Source: Cercis canadensis
Taxonomy: Eukaryota; Streptophyta; Magnoliopsida; Fabales; Fabaceae
NCBI GenBank assembly: GCA_003255065.1
Contig: QAOA01000952.1
Span: 1 to 64,000 of the forward strand
Direction of reading: 5' to 3'
DNA: 64,000 nucleotides
Shown here: one piece after another, positions 30,741 through 44,052 of the stretch
Layout: each line of letters begins with the position of its first letter
Numbering within the stretch: position 1 is the stretch's first letter
The notes under the pieces: generated by a model
Database searches by the model: none
The model's input: only the letters and a program-made list of their open reading frames with translations
What the model was told of the DNA's origin: nothing
Made by a program: the position numbers and the translations under genes

Positions 30741-33602
30741 TGTCGCAATGTTCCTTTCGGGAGCACGATGTGGAGCGGCGAAATTCTCCACGTGAGAAGA
30801 AATAAAAAGTTAACAATGTGCAATAATATGCAAGAAAAGAACGGAGTTGTCACCAATCATTTTATTCCATTTTTAGCAAATAGAATGGTGCGGTTGGACA
30901 CCTAAATAATTTGGTCTACGTTCAGAGCTTAGATTCGGGGGTTGATTACATATAGGGAAGGTATTAGCACCCTACGACGTCCGTTCTTAGAACGGTTACC
31001 CATTTAATCACTAGTTATCTTTTTAAATGAATTAAGTTAGTCCTAACATTATAAAATAGATTAAAATTTCATTAGGCTCTACCAGCACTTCTGGAAAAAA
31101 CCTAAAGGATGCTTCAAGACTATTAGGTGGAGTTTGTGATTATCATTACAATCTTCCCCAATCTATTCTATCATAAGCAATATTTAGCAATCTCACTAAC
31201 TAAGTGATATCTAGATACATGAAAGACAATTTATATGTGTTTATGAAATGTTCAAAATTTGTGATAAAGATATTTATTGGAGGTATTTCTTTAAGTCCAC
31301 TAGTCCACCTAGAAAATTAAAGTGACACTCTTCACCTCCGGAGTGTCAAGGAATCGCTGTCATTACATCTATCCTTAATTATTCCTTCGTCGGTACCTTT
31401 TAACTCACATTAAGGTAATTAAAGCTAAAATATTATATTTAGAAAATGTTCATTTGGAAATTATGCACCGACAAATATTTTTATCGGGAATTAATCTCAT
31501 GCCCTTCCAGTACCTCTGGCCGAACTAGAGACATCCCTTTACCTTCGGAATATCGAAACCTCACCATTATCATAACTAAGTTCAATTATTCCCTCGTCAG
31601 TAATCTTTTTTTAGCATAATTAAAAATAATGTTAAGATGTAATGAGATGAATTATAATGTAGCAAATAAATGCTATAAATGTATTAATTAAAAATATAAA
31701 AAGCATTATTGAGAATTTTATTGGCTATACCAGTACTTCTAGCATAACTAAGAAATTTATCTTTCACCTCAGGAACATTAAAAAAAATTGTCGCCACAAT
31801 TATTACCTAATTTAAATCAGTCGTCGGGCTTTGATTTTTGCTAAAAAAAAGAATTGAGAATAATATAAAACTCATAAAGCATAAAAATAAAATAAACAAG
31901 GACCCCTGAGGTAAAAAGTAATGATGATAACAATAAGTAGAGAGTAAATGAAGATTATAAATCTAATTAATTAATTAAAATGACCCAAAAATAAACAAAT
32001 ATATTTGGGCCCGACTCCTATTTTATTAAAACAATATCAAAGAAATAAAAGTAGTATGTGAAATAAACAAACCCAAAAAAAACTAACACACATACACCTC
32101 AAATCTTGTGTTTGACCCATCAAACAAACAAAACCTAAAACAAATCAGCCTTTTTCATAGGCCCACAAATTTTGCAACTCAATTGTAATAAAAACTAAAC
32201 AAAACAATATAAAGCCCAAACAAATAGAATGGGAAAGGCATGGACTAGCCCATAAGAGGTTCAACCCAAACTAATTAAAAGAAAGACATGGGCCAGCCTA
32301 AAATTACAATAAAAACAAAAAGGGCACATAAGCCCATTAGCATGCAAAACGTGGGCCCAATCCATCAAAAAGAACACCCCTCCCATGGTGATGCTCGGCC
32401 CAACAACTTAATAAACTCAACAACAAATAATAAAAAAAAAGCCTTTAGACCAAAAACAAACCAACAAAGTAAAATGAGAAGGGTGTTATATTACTTTAAC
32501 ATATTCGGCCCAGCAAAACAAGTGAAGTAAGAAAAACTAAAAACCAAATAAATTAGCCCATTTGGCAATAACCATTTAACCAACAAAAGAAATAATTAAG
32601 ACATTAAAGGAAAGAGAAAACGTGAAACAGAGAAGAAAGGAAAATAGATTCACGCAGCTTGGAAGAGGAGAAAACGCCAGGAAGCTTAGAAAAAGTAGCA
32701 CTCATCTTCTCCCTTCCCTCCCTTGATCCAAAGGCAAATCATGAGTTTGATTTTATTTTCTCAAGAATTGGTGGCTAAGGTAAGGATCTTTCTCTCTATT
32801 TTACTCTTTCTTCTACCTTTCTCAATCTCTGTTTCTCTCTCTAGAAAAATGAGTTTCTCTAACTTGGCTTTAACTTCCAACTGGTGGCTTTCTTTCTAAT
32901 TGAGTTTCTATTGTGCTTTGCCTTTGATTTTGCATAAGTCCTAAAAATATTTCTAGGTTTTTGTTCTATTTTACTGAAAATGGTGGATTTGGGATGGGCT
33001 CAGTAGAATTGACTTTTGGGTGGATGAAATGTTGGTCCTCCCTTTCTACGGTGGTGGTTCTTGTTTCATTAAGAAATTTCCCTTTTTTTTTGTGTGTGTG
33101 TGCTCTGTGTGAGTGTAACAAGTGGAAATTTAACATAAAGAATGAGCAATGAGAAAATGTTAGTACCTTAGTCAGTAGAAATATTTCTCTTTCTGGTGTT
33201 GCAAATTTCTCAGGATCTTCTCTATCTGTTTCTTTCTATTTTGCTTCAAAGTTTCAATTCTCTTTTCTTATGTGTACATTCTCTATTTTTCTCTCTTGTG
33301 TTTGTGTATTGGGAGGCTTTTATAGCCAAAATTTTGTGCCTGGGTAATTGATATACTTTTCCTAGTTTTAAGCTGTAAGTGCACTGCAGGGTGGGTGGTG
33401 CCGGACTGGTGAATAGCACTTCACCAAAAGCATTGCTGCCCAAGGGTTACAGAATTGCATTACGGCAAGGTTGCTTGCCGTCTACAATCCCATTTACTTC
33501 TTCTTTGCTTTTCTTATTTTATTGTTATTAGTACTGATATTTTTTGTATTTTATTATTATTATGATTTTTTGATTTCCTTTATTTCTTATTACATAATTT
33601 TG
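30741..33602 (+). mobile_element. 2.86-kb insertion with TGTCGC 5' end
   Basis: Interrupts repeat R; the intact site is seen at 43,304-43,330. It is flanked by GAATG on both sides (30,738-30,742 and 33,603-33,607), a likely 5-bp target-site duplication, though the exact edge is uncertain by 2 bp. The first 440 bp match 30,121-30,535. The middle is A-rich with GGGCCC/GGCCCA motifs; the last 900 bp is pyrimidine-rich. I find no transposase, gag or pol. A solo long LTR or a large non-autonomous element are both possible; no canonical CA end is evident. Confidence 0.55.
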
Positions 33603-33770
33603 GAATGTGAACAATAATGGAGTCCATAATCTCAGTCAATGGCAGGGCAACAAACTAGGCAAACAACAAACACTCTAATAAATTGCAATTACTATAAAGC
33701 ATAAGGTTAAAGTCTAACTTGGTGTTGGGGGCAGGGCAAAAGGTGATGGTATAATCTACAGAGGTGAGGT
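33603..33770 (+). repeat. Repeat R, right half
   Basis: Continues the R repeat after the insertion: GTGAACAATAATGGAGTCC, then GGCAAACAACAAACAC, then GTTAAAGTCTAACTTGG. The same order occurs at 43,405-43,500 and, diverged, at 26,220-26,345. Confidence 0.75.
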
Positions 33771-34100
33771 GTTGTGTGTCCTCCTCAAGTGGCACACGTG
33801 ACTTTAAATAAAAAAAAAAAAAGGTTTTCGGGGTTATATTTCTTTTTGATTTCGTGGTTATATTTCTTTTTGAAGGAAAACATAGAAGAAAGGGAAGAAG
33901 AAATTTTTGCTCATTTTGTGCTCTTGATTGGAGGGTTGTTTGTGCTCTGATTCTTATGAAATTTCAGTATATTATTCTTGGCACTATGAGTCTCGGTTAT
34001 ATATTCTAAGCCTACAGAAACAACTCTAGATGAGTGTTTTATTGTTGGGGCAAATAGTAGTTAAGACAGCAGTCAACTGTCCACTTTCCAAACGAAGGCA

Positions 34101-34500
34101 GTGGCATTCAAAAGCCATTTGAGGGTCCTAAATAGAATGGACACCAAGAATGAGTTGAAAAAGTACTTGAATGAAGCTTGCATTGAGGAGGATGATAATT
34201 TATCAATTTTGAGTTGGTGGAAGACTAATGCATTTAGGTTTCCAGTCCTCTCACATATTGCTAGGGATGTTTTAGTTATTCTTGTATCTACTGTTGCGTC
34301 TGAATTTGCATTTTCTACAAGTGGCAGAGTTCTTGATGTGTTTAGAAATTGTCTTTCTCCAAAGACAATGGAGATGTTAATTTGTTGTCAAAACTGGTTG
34401 AGATTGACATTGTTTGGTTATGAAAATTCTGAGTTCAATGGTCAAGAAAATGAAAGCTATGAGAAGCTAGAATCAGGTATTCATCCATGTCTCAATTTTT
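34101..34500 (+). pseudogene. hAT transposase C-terminal fragment
   Basis: About 130 residues match the hAT family dimerisation domain: an ELKKYLNEA stretch with acidic residues, LSWWKTNAFRFPVLSHIARDVL, then ASEFAFSTSGRVLD and a final LSPKTMEMLICCQNWLR. In complete hAT transposases of 600-800 residues this domain lies at the C-terminus; the rest is absent here. The frame is open but starts abruptly, so this is a truncated remnant of a class II element, or less likely the end of a domesticated gene whose upstream exons are lost. The open frame continues to 34,682, but the sequence after about 34,490 no longer looks like transposase. Confidence 0.75.
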
Positions 34501-34682
34501 CTTGTTTGGTTTTTCTTTGTCACTGTATTTCATATATTTGCTTTCACTACTGTTGTTCTTTGACATTTTGTAGAAGTGGCTGCTGCTGGAGAAAGGAACT
34601 TAAAAATAGCCAATGGTTTTTGATTGATAAGGTGAGGTTTATTTTTTTATATCTCACTGAAATTTTTTATTATAAGGTATAA

Positions 34683-35429
34683 CTCCATTGTTGGGTACTT
34701 ATTTTAATTTTATTGGCTTAATTTTGGGTTTCATTTTATAAATTGCAGGCATTTATTGGTATTTTGATAAATATGGAAATGGTAGCGTAGGACTGGTAAT
34801 GGCAACTTTCGATTTCTTTTGAGAGTAGATAATATCTACTAGATATTTGTAAATATGGTTTTCGGTTTTTGGGTGAACACTGAACTGTAAGTGTTATATC
34901 ATATAACTTATATAGATGTCTCTTTTTGGTTTTTGGGTAAAGGCATAGACATGTAGGTTTTTTATGCATGTGCTTTACTGTTAGTTTGCTATATGCTTTA
35001 CTGGTAGTTTTTTTTTTTTTATGTAATTGTAGCATTGCTGTAGTGCTCAAAATTAGAAAATATGTCATTTTCTAGGTACATATGCTTCCACTTGAACGAA
35101 CTACCAGTCACATGTACAAAACTTTATTTATAAATGAAATTTTATCATTGTCTGCTTTTATTTATTCAATTTTGTCATGTACAGTACACCATTTTGTCAT
35201 TCTTTAATTGTTTGGGCTATCATTTTTTTGGAATTGGATATTTTTTTGGCTTAATTGCAGTTGTTATTTCAATTGGGCCAGAGTTGGCCCATACAAAGCC
35301 CATAACAATTTCTTGAAAAAATAAAAAGTCTGAATCTAGCCCAATCTGAATCAACCTACCAATCCACCTGAAACCAATTCTATCGGTTCTACCTAGTCTT
35401 TGGTTGGTGATGGGTTAACAAAATGCCAT
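34683..35429. other. Intergenic, no gene seen
   Basis: T-rich sequence with homopolymer runs. A GGGCCAGAGTTGGCCCATACAAAGCCC stretch near 35,276-35,302 is low-complexity and of unknown origin. Nothing coding is supported. Confidence 0.5.
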
Positions 35430-37686
35430 TTATAATACATTCGGTCGAATGAAAAAGTCATCAAAATTGACCGAAACTGACCAATGAATAGGCCTAGTTG
35501 GGATGGTCTGCCTCAAATTGTTGTGCTTCACAGGTTTGGAGTAGTTGATCGCCAAGCTTACATTGTAACATGTTCTTCCTAAAAGTTGGTCTGCTCTGGC
35601 TTGTCCGACTGTCCCTGAGATCATTGGGAATTTGAGCAAGAGGTGCTTCGTGGAGACAATTGCCTTTAACCGATTAAATGATGGTCGGCCGAGAATTGCA
35701 TTGTACGCTGACGAACAGTTAACAACTAGGAACCTGACCTCATCACTGGCCAAGTTAGGGTACTCACCAATGGTGATTCGAAGAGTAATGGTTCTTTTTA
35801 CCTCAATGTGAGCTCTTGAGAAATCGACCAGAGTTCCGGGGTAATGTTCGAGATTAGTTGCTAGAATGCCTAGTTGTTCGATTGCAAGATAGAAAAAGAT
35901 GTCCGCTGAGCTTCCCTGGTTGATCAAGACTTTATGGACCTCAAACTTTGCTATGAAACAAAATATGACCATAGGGTCATCGTGCTCCCGATCGATGATT
36001 CCGTAGTCACTATTCGAGAAGGATATGACTGTGGTGTGCTTGCGCTTATGAACTAATGCGGTAATATGGAGGACTTCTTTCTTAAGTCTCTCTGTAGCTC
36101 GTTCATGTCTTTTCCGATAGGACCTAGAGGTTCCTCCCCCTGCAAAATCGCCAGCTATTGTATGTATAGTTCCTGCGGCATTATGCCTCGAGTCTTCCTG
36201 TTGGTATGGCTGGCGCCGAATAGGTGATCGGCTTTAATGACGATTCTAGTCAGGAAGGTTTCTTAGGAGAGACTTATGCTGTTGATTTTCTCTGTTCTGA
36301 GGTCGCGGGGCCATGGAATGACTTTTAGCCTGAAATATCTGTAGATAGTTTGGCCTAAGAAGGTCTTCAATGAGATTGTGAAGGTGCCAGCAATCGTCTA
36401 TGTTGTGGCCTCATCCTCAGTGGAAAGTACAATAATTTTCCTTGTCCGAATCCACATCCCCCTTTTGCTAAGGAAGCTGGGCGAGCTTTGTTTGACAGAT
36501 CACCTTCAGCACCCGAGCTCTGGATTGATTTAAGGGGGTGTAAGTTTTGTATCTAGGCCGGATAGGGGATTTTTCCTTTCTTCCTCCCCTTCGATCCTCT
36601 TGTGGTTTTCTATCCTTAGAGTTGTTTTTTTTTGTTTGCCCCAAGATCTCTTCGAGATTAATGTGCTTAGAGGTCATGGTAAAGAGCTCGGATAAGTTAA
36701 GTGGTGGATTAATTGGTTAGGTTTTCATGTAGACACCCTGGTTGGAGACCTGTCTGTATGGCATGCATTGCTACTGAGTCCGTTAGGTCTCGGACTTGCA
36801 AAGAGAATCTGGTATACCGATTCATGTAGTCTTTCAGGGATTCATTCTCCTCCTGCTTGAGGGTGGCTAGAACGGAAGAAGATTTTTGGTGTGTCATGCT
36901 TGTAGAGAAACGAGCTTGAAGAAGTTATGACAGTTGATTAAAGTTAGAAATGCTATTTGGGGGAAGGTTCAAAAACCACTAGAAGGCTGCCTTGCGTAGG
37001 GTGGTGGGGAAGGCTCGGCACATGAGCTCATCGTCTGTACTGCTCAAGAGCATGATGAAATTATAACTTTCTAGGTGCTCCTGAGGGTTAGGTAATCCAT
37101 CAAAGGGTTCGAGCTGAGGCAACCTGAAGTTAGGTGGAAGGGGATAATTGAGGATGAGTTGGGTGAAAGGGTGTCTTCCCACTCTTTTTGGCCTTTCCGA
37201 TCTAGGTGGGGAAAACTTGGGAGAGCTAAAAATTGGGAAGGCTTTTCCCTTACACCCGTGTAAGGAGGCTTCAAAACCGCTTAAGAGATTGGTTGGTAGA
37301 TCTTTTGTGAATTGCAACTCGCTGTAAGTGACCTACGTGGATGGCTGGTAGAATTGTGAGTATATCAAGGATTCAACCTCGCAGACGTTCTCCCTCCGTT
37401 TATACTCGGCTATCTTTACCTTATCCGTTATTCTGTCTTCTTTCAAAGATTGAATTTCTTGTAAAAGGTAATGCAGTATGTCTCCCAATTGCTTTGGATG
37501 GGTTTCCTTGACAGTTTCAAGACTAAAAATAGGTCGATTTATTAAGGGTACTGCCCTTGAGTTGGACGGGTTAACGAGTGGTTCCTGGGTTGGTGTGGAC
37601 AGGCTCTCTTGGATGGGAAGTGGTATGGTTAGGACAGGTGGATCTCTTGTGCCCATGGTGCTAGTGCTAAACTCAGGATTAGCCAC
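35430..37686 (-). pseudogene. Ty3/gypsy gag-protease remnant
   Basis: Read on the minus strand, pieces in several frames give a degenerate gag-pro. A leader section lies at 37686-37333. A gag entry region follows (FRLPQLEPFDGLPNPQEHLESYNF, 37317-36979, shown here only as its start FRLPQLEPFDG), then the gag core with NESLKDYMNRYTRF (36897-36709), a basic linker (36677-36468), and a protease domain (35972-35430) ending around AYNAILGRPSFN. The protease active site, normally D-x-G-S-S, reads N-Q-G-S-S. Frameshifts separate the pieces and no reverse transcriptase, RNase H or integrase follows. It is a decayed Ty3/gypsy fragment, unrelated in sequence to the pol fragment at 53.6 kb as far as I can tell. 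Confidence 0.75.
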
Positions 37687-37925
37687 AGAGATTTGTAGGT
37701 GATGAGAAAATTCGTTTCTTACAGACGACGCCTAATGACGATGCCTGAGTATGAGATCAAGTTGGGGCCACGGAGATCAGGTAGATCTAGAAGGTCGGTT
37801 AAGCCGAGTTAACCTGCACAAGTAGAAAAAGTGGGCCAGGCTTTTATTTTTAGACTCCGAAGATTAAGTTAGGTTGGTCCGAGCTAAAAATGGATGTTAA
37901 TTATTCATGGTTCAAAAGTCCGTTA
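37687..37925. other. Likely untranslated leader of the gypsy remnant
   Basis: GC-richer than its surroundings and immediately upstream of the gag frame. It stops abruptly at the start of repeat Q (CATGTCCCCACTGC). I cannot define an LTR or primer-binding site. Confidence 0.35.
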
Positions 37926-38490
37926 TTTCATGTCCCCACTGCTGCCTCATCATCTCATCTTACATACTTTTCTACAGAATCATTTTATCATAGAGCTCTG
38001 TCTCTTTTTTTTTTTTATTTTTTTATTCTTTTTCTTTTCGGGCGTTACAAAGGAGCTCAATTCCATGTGCAAAAGAGAAGGGAGTATACCACACGTGGCA
38101 TAGAATAGAGCAACAAAATCAAGAAGAAATCAAGTCAAATCTACAATCATATATCAATATATATCTTTGGCCTTGAATTTGGACAAATGGATCTAAAACC
38201 TCTTTTTTATCTTTCTCCTCTCTAAGCTATTTGTTTAAGCAAGTCAATAACATTGCTAACTAATTTAAAAGTATTTAACTATGGATAATATCATTGCAAA
38301 TCAATTAAAAAATATTTTAGACTACGAAAGCTCATTAAATGATTGCCCCAAGTTAAAATGAAGTTTGACTAATCAATTTTCATATGGATTAGACTTGATT
38401 TGTCAATGATACATGGGTCTATTAGCACTCATGTTTGTCATAGAAACCAATATGTTTAATATCAAAGATTCAATTTCAGCCATGTACTCT
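37926..38490 (+). repeat. Dispersed repeat Q, copy 2
   Basis: Same order as 27,118-27,450: CATGTCCCCACTGCTGCC, a T-rich run, then CTAACTAATTTAAAAGTATTTAACTATGG-type sequence and GATTGCCCCAAGTT. It holds about 200 bp more than copy 1 after the T-run. Confidence 0.7.
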
Positions 38491-40509
38491 CATTTACATT
38501 CTCCAACGCTTTCCTCTCCTTTGTAATCAAAAGGAAAAAAAAAAATCACTCTGAATTATTTTGAGGCATTTAAAAGTTTCTGTCCATCTATTTTTTTTAT
38601 ATATAGAGTTAAATATATTTTTCGTCTCTGAACTATTTTTCAAATATCACTTTAATCATTGATCTATTTTTTGTTACTTTAGTCTTCAAATAATTACTCT
38701 GCTTACTAAATTAGTTATTTAATGATTAGTTTTAGTGCTACAGAGAACTTATTTGACGGGTAATATAATTATTCGAGTATTAAAATAATATCCAAAATAA
38801 ATCAAGAATTAAAATGATATTTGAAAAATAATTTAAGAAAAAAAATGTATTTTACTCTTATATATAATATAGATAAAAGTGTATATTGTGAAGTCATCAC
38901 ATAAGATTAATTGTATTCTATTTCATATCACTAGTTGGACAGTTGGACTAGTGTCTTAGACTCAAGCACTAGAAGTAAACTCACTTTTAGATGTTGCGTT
39001 TGAGGAGCAGGTCATCATGCTAGACACACCCTGTGAAAAACGTTGAGGAAACAACTTAAAAGAGCTGGCACAACCGCCAAATGGCAACTGTTATCTGTGA
39101 TATGTTACTTTGATTTGATTCTAAAGTACCTTATTGGACCAACATGGTGTTGGTAAGAAGGATCGAGGATCCAGACTGCAACGATTGCTGACTGCAAAAC
39201 CACAATTGAAAAAAAAGAAAAAAGAAGAGCGTTGAAAGGATAAAATATTGAAACCACCGCTGGACTAAATAATTTCTCTTGATTGTATCACATTGTGAAT
39301 CAATACGATTGAAAGTATGCTTTATCCCTCTCTGTATATTTACCCTTAACAGTATATGAATTTAATTAATATCATCTGTGTATAAACTCTAGCTGAAACG
39401 ATTCAAAATTTAGAGGCTATTTCACCTTGCATACAATGATTATAATTTCTCTTTCAATCTTACATACCAACTTTTTCTGCTTTTCTCCTCTTTTATTTAT
39501 TTATTTATGCCCTCTTGTTTCTGAATCCAAAGTAGTGGTAAGTCCCAACTCAAGATTGTTCCATGAGGATAAAGAGAGTGATAATGAATACATAATTATT
39601 CTTTTAATCACTGAATAATTTGAATTAAACTAATTTTATTTAATTTTTTCCCATCCAATTCACATATTACAGTCGTAGAAAGAAGCTTATGAAAATATAA
39701 TTATTTCATTGACATATTCACATAACTTTCATTGTCATCAATTTCTCCCTAAAGCAGTCCCCTCCCACTGTGANCATCGATTTCTCCCTAAAGCAGTCCC
39801 CTCCCACTGTGAGTTTTTCAGTCGCGGATGTGGTCGTTTGCATCATTATTAGGCTCCATCTTGTTTGTATGCTTAGCCAGTGTTTAAGAATGTTAACAAA
39901 AAATAAAAATAAAAATTACTTACTAGCTTATGGCTATTGATTTCGTAGGGATGTACACGTAAATACTTGTAAATTAATGACCAATTGGCAACTTGTAAGA
40001 GCGCAAATTTGAAGAAAAATTAGAATGTAACAACGATCAAAAAGAATATTTCTATACTCAAAATTTGAAGAATACTTTATCTAATAAAAGTAAGACGTGA
40101 GAGATTGAAAACTGAACAGACTAAAATGAAAAGAAATCTAAAGTTCAAAACAACAAAAAATTCTAGACACTAATAGAATCCAAGATTATGTTAGTTCCCA
40201 GTCTTCTCCAATCCCTCAACTAATGATTTCTCACTTGCAACATATACCAAAAACCACAGCTAATGCTTCTGGCCATGACTAAAGCTTAATCACAAAATAA
40301 ATATATGCTAAAGACTAACCCGTATAAAACAAGCATTAATTAAAAAACCTTTTTTTGTTGTCAATAACCTATTGTTTAATAGCATCTCCTCTAGTTATAG
40401 GAATTAGTGCTTGATGTCAAAGGTTTTTTTTTCATTGTGTACTTCGCCTCTCTTTTGCAAATGAAATTACGCTCCGCTATAAAAAATGAAAGAAAAAGGG
40501 CTTTTATGA
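38491..40509. other. Intergenic, repeat fragments only
   Basis: No gene. About 38,935-39,120 recurs at 42,408-42,590 (GTTTGAGGAGCAGGTCATC, AACCGCCAAATGG). Around 39,735-39,890 is a fragment matching the CRK remnant at 41,255-41,335, duplicated across a single N at 39,774, an assembly join. Confidence 0.55.
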
Positions 40510-40890
40510 AAAAATATCCTGTAGAAAAGTATATAAGATGAGATCGATATCAGGGGAAAATGACATAAAACATACTAATCCTTCCAAATTTCGGTGGCAT
40601 GGGAGAAAATTCAACTGTGTGATGGCCAGTTGTGGTTGTGGGATAACCTAAATAAGTAGCCATGTGATATTTCCTTGTGAGTCCAAGCTATATGTAGGTG
40701 TTCTTTTCTGGTGTTAGGCCATTTTCTTTACGAAAAGTCATATTTGGTGGAAAAGAAAAAAAGTTTAGAAACAGTTGCATTCGTGATCCCCACATCCGCC
40801 CTTCTAGCAAGTTTTCAAATAAAAGAAAAAAAAAAAACAAAAATTGATGGGGGACCATATCTACTAATAGTCATAAAGAAAATTATTTGG
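40510..40890 (-). repeat. Dispersed repeat Q, inverted partial copy
   Basis: Reverse complement of about 26,797-27,170, recognised by GATGGCCAGTTGTGG, CTTCCAAATTT-type and GGATCATGAATGC-type stretches in inverted order. Confidence 0.65.
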
Positions 40891-41063
40891 CTGAACTTTT
40901 CTCAATTGATAAAAGTAGATGCAGACTTCGGTCTACCAATTAAAGCCGCCCCACTACTCACGAGTGAAGTCCACCGACTATCAATAATTTCCGTGGAATC
41001 TTGGTAAAATGAATGATTTGAAACCATTCCTTTTCCTTTCTAGTTCATTGCAAGAAGAGGCAA

Positions 41064-41366
41064 ATGCCCATAACAATGTCCGCTATTACTAGATTATCCT
41101 TGTTTGTCACCATTATTCTCTTCATGGTGTGCTTGTTTACACAAAACATAACTCTAGCACAGTCAAATAATTACTACCATTTTTGTGACAATAGCACCAA
41201 GCTTGCTTCCGCTAATAATAGCCTTTATCAATCCAATCTTAACGACCTCTTGTTAAAGCAGCCCCCTCCCACTGTGAGTTTTTCAGTCGTAGATGAGGTT
41301 GTTTGCATCATTATTAGGCTCCATCTTGCTTGTCTTACACGGGGTGCTTCTTTTTATTTTAATTAA
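41064..41366 (+). pseudogene. CRK N-terminal fragment (signal peptide and start of DUF26)
   Basis: A 100-codon frame opens with a hydrophobic signal peptide ending in LAQ and continues with HFCDNSTKLASANNSLYQSNLNDLL, the usual beginning of a CRK extracellular domain (compare the first exon of the CRK at 25,869). It then departs from the family before any C-X8-C-X2-C motif. No downstream exons follow on this strand. It is a truncated duplicate of a CRK first exon, on the opposite strand to the other CRK copies. Confidence 0.65.
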
Positions 41367-43140
41367 TACCACAAGTATCTCCACTTTATCCAATTAGGCA
41401 TAGGCCTAATCTTGTTTGGGGTTTTAATTAATCTTTATTACAACTATAGTATAAAATTGTGTATAAATCAATTTGTAGACAATGGATGGATAAAAAAACA
41501 CAACAATGACTTAGAACTTGTTTGGAATTTCTTTTGTATCATGTTTTTTTCTTTTCAAAACTTGTTTCAAAAAGTGTATTTCAATAGTTTTGGGTGAGAT
41601 CATTTTTAAAACAATTTTAAGAAAAATTAGTTCATGATACATGTGTGTTGCATATATGCTTACATATACAATTATTTTGTAAACTTATCATATTTTTATA
41701 TTTTTGTTTCTGTATTTGTTGATTACAAACTCAAAAAGGAAATGAAAATATTGAAGAAGGGTGCTTTTGGCAATCAAAAGATTTTGCATCTGTAAATTAC
41801 ATATATGTATTGGTCATAAAAATTAAATGTGAATAATGCATAAAAATAACATATTCACTAGAACTGAAAGAAATCGACAATGATATGGATTGCAAAAAAC
41901 AGATTCTCAAAGACAGAAGTTTTACTTGGAGAAGATTTTATTGAAAGAAAAGTTTATTATTATTTACCCAAAAAAAAGGAATATTAATAAGAGTATAATT
42001 TTGTAATTTTATAAAGGTAATTTTTTTTTTTTTGAAATAAGTGTGTTTTGTGTAAAAAAGATCAATGAGAACGCAAAAACAAGGGAATAAAGAGAATATT
42101 TTGAGGCATTCAATAAGCTCTTTTATATATAGTATAAATAATAGCGTATGCTCATAGGTAATTGCATAAGATTAAATAAACAGGGATTGATTCAATTGGT
42201 AAAGATTGAAACACTTCGCTTATAAAGATTATATTCGAATATAATTGTTATCTATTTTCTTTTAATATGTAATTTGTAAGTAACATTGTAAACTTTTGTT
42301 GAAGTATGTGACATGCCCTAACCTTGAAATTGGATGGTCTCCCCTCACCCTAAACTTTTAGACACAAAAAAAAATAAGTTTAATCACTTTCTATTACATA
42401 TAGTTGCTTATCCAGTTGGACGAATGTCTCATAGTCAAGCACTAGAAGACGTTTGAGGAGCAGGTCATCGTGCTAGACAAGCCCTGAGGAAAAACGTTGA
42501 AGAAACAAGTTAAAATAGCTGTCCCAACCGCCAAATGGGTACTGTTATCCATGATATGTTACTTTGATCTAATCTAAAGTAACTTATTGACTACTCTACC
42601 TACTTGCCAAGGACACCATTTGATGGAAAATAGAATGGAGAAATGTTAGTCAAATATCTTAATTTTATTCAAAAAAAAAGTTGAGAAAAATCAATCAAAA
42701 TTGTGAAGTGTTAATTGCATTCGAATCTAAAGTGTATGAAATTAATTATATGAAATTGAGGAATATGATCAACATTTTTCAATGAAGTTATGGGAGGATT
42801 CCAGACTATAGAGTACACCTTCCTCGTTTTCTCCTTGAATCATTAGTTAGTTCTTTCATATATATTATGTTATTATATGTATCGATACACAATTATTGAC
42901 CCATTAGTAACCCTCATTTTAATATCATTACAAAGATATTGAAAAATTTAGTTATCCAATGTGTGTTAAACACTTATATAATTAATAGATTTTAAGTTTA
43001 TCTAGATTACATATATAGTTTAAAAAGCTGATGTAAAATGGAGAGCAACTTTTATAAAATTAAACTTAAAATTTGTCTATTATTTGAATGTTTGACTCAC
43101 TAATTTTGAGATTTTTGCAATTTACCAACATAGGATATTA
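41367..43140. other. AT-rich intergenic, no gene
   Basis: Contains the second copy of the GTTTGAGGAGCAGGTCATC repeat (42,408-42,590; first copy near 38,935-39,120). Otherwise simple AT-rich sequence. Confidence 0.5.
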
Positions 43141-43500
43141 GTTGTGCCACCGATGATCCACCTACAACATTTTCTGTTAGTAGGGACTCCTAAGTGAAAT
43201 GCTTGCAAAATGCAAAGGCAGTCTTCATTATTGACCCTTTTTTTTCTTCACATGCATATGAAAAATGGAAACTTTGACTATTAGAAGTACCACAAATTTC
43301 AATGTAGAATGTGAACAATAATGGAGTCCATAATCTCAGTCAAACGCATGCATATGGAAAATGGAAACTTTGACTATTAAAAGTACCACAAATTCAATGT
43401 AGAATGTGAACAATAATGAAGTCCATAATCTCAGTCAATGCCGGGGCAAGCAGCTAGGCAAACAACAAACACTGTAATAAATTGCAATTACTGTAAGCCA
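43141..43500 (+). repeat. Repeat R, uninterrupted copy with internal tandem duplication
   Basis: The best continuous copy of R; it supplies the empty site for the 30,741-33,602 insertion. Inside it a block of about 94 bp (GCATATGGAAAATGG through CATAATCTCAGTCAA) is repeated in tandem at about 43,253-43,344 and 43,349-43,438. Confidence 0.7.
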
Positions 43501-44052
43501 TACCCCTATTACCTCACGCAATTTCATTTTCACAACTATTTTAGCATGGGCATTCTAGTTTTTTCCCAAAAAAAATTGACAACTCTACTTTTAAGTTGTA
43601 ACACTATGGAGATTAGTGGGATTTGATGCATTAGTGCTAGTAAACATATGTTTTACTTCCACCACATATAGTTTATTATTTTTTACTAGTGTAAGTTTGT
43701 CACTATGGTGTGGGGTTCATTTGAATTTGGGCTATTCAAAAAATAATATTGTTAAATGGGTGTAGTTAAAACCATAAATTTTAAATTAAATTGAAACAAA
43801 AAATGATGAAAAAAGTAATGATTAATGTGATACTAATTTTCTTTATTTTGCTAGTAAACATATGATGTGATAACAATTAATATATAGAGTTTATTATCCT
43901 CGGGTTTAGAGACTTGAAAAAAATACTAAAAAGTGTGAAAGACAATTAATTCCTAAGTAAGTGCTCATCATATCATATAAAATGACTAAAATACATTTAA
44001 GTGCTATGTGTTTATTTTATTTATATTTAAACATGATAATTATATATATAAA
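43501..44052. other. Intergenic, no gene
   Basis: AT-rich sequence ending at the upstream edge of duplicated block B. Nothing coding recognised. Confidence 0.5.

Noticed and set aside
43253-43438. A CRISPR-like direct repeat pair
   Set aside because: It is a simple 94-bp tandem duplication in a plant dispersed repeat, with no spacer pattern.
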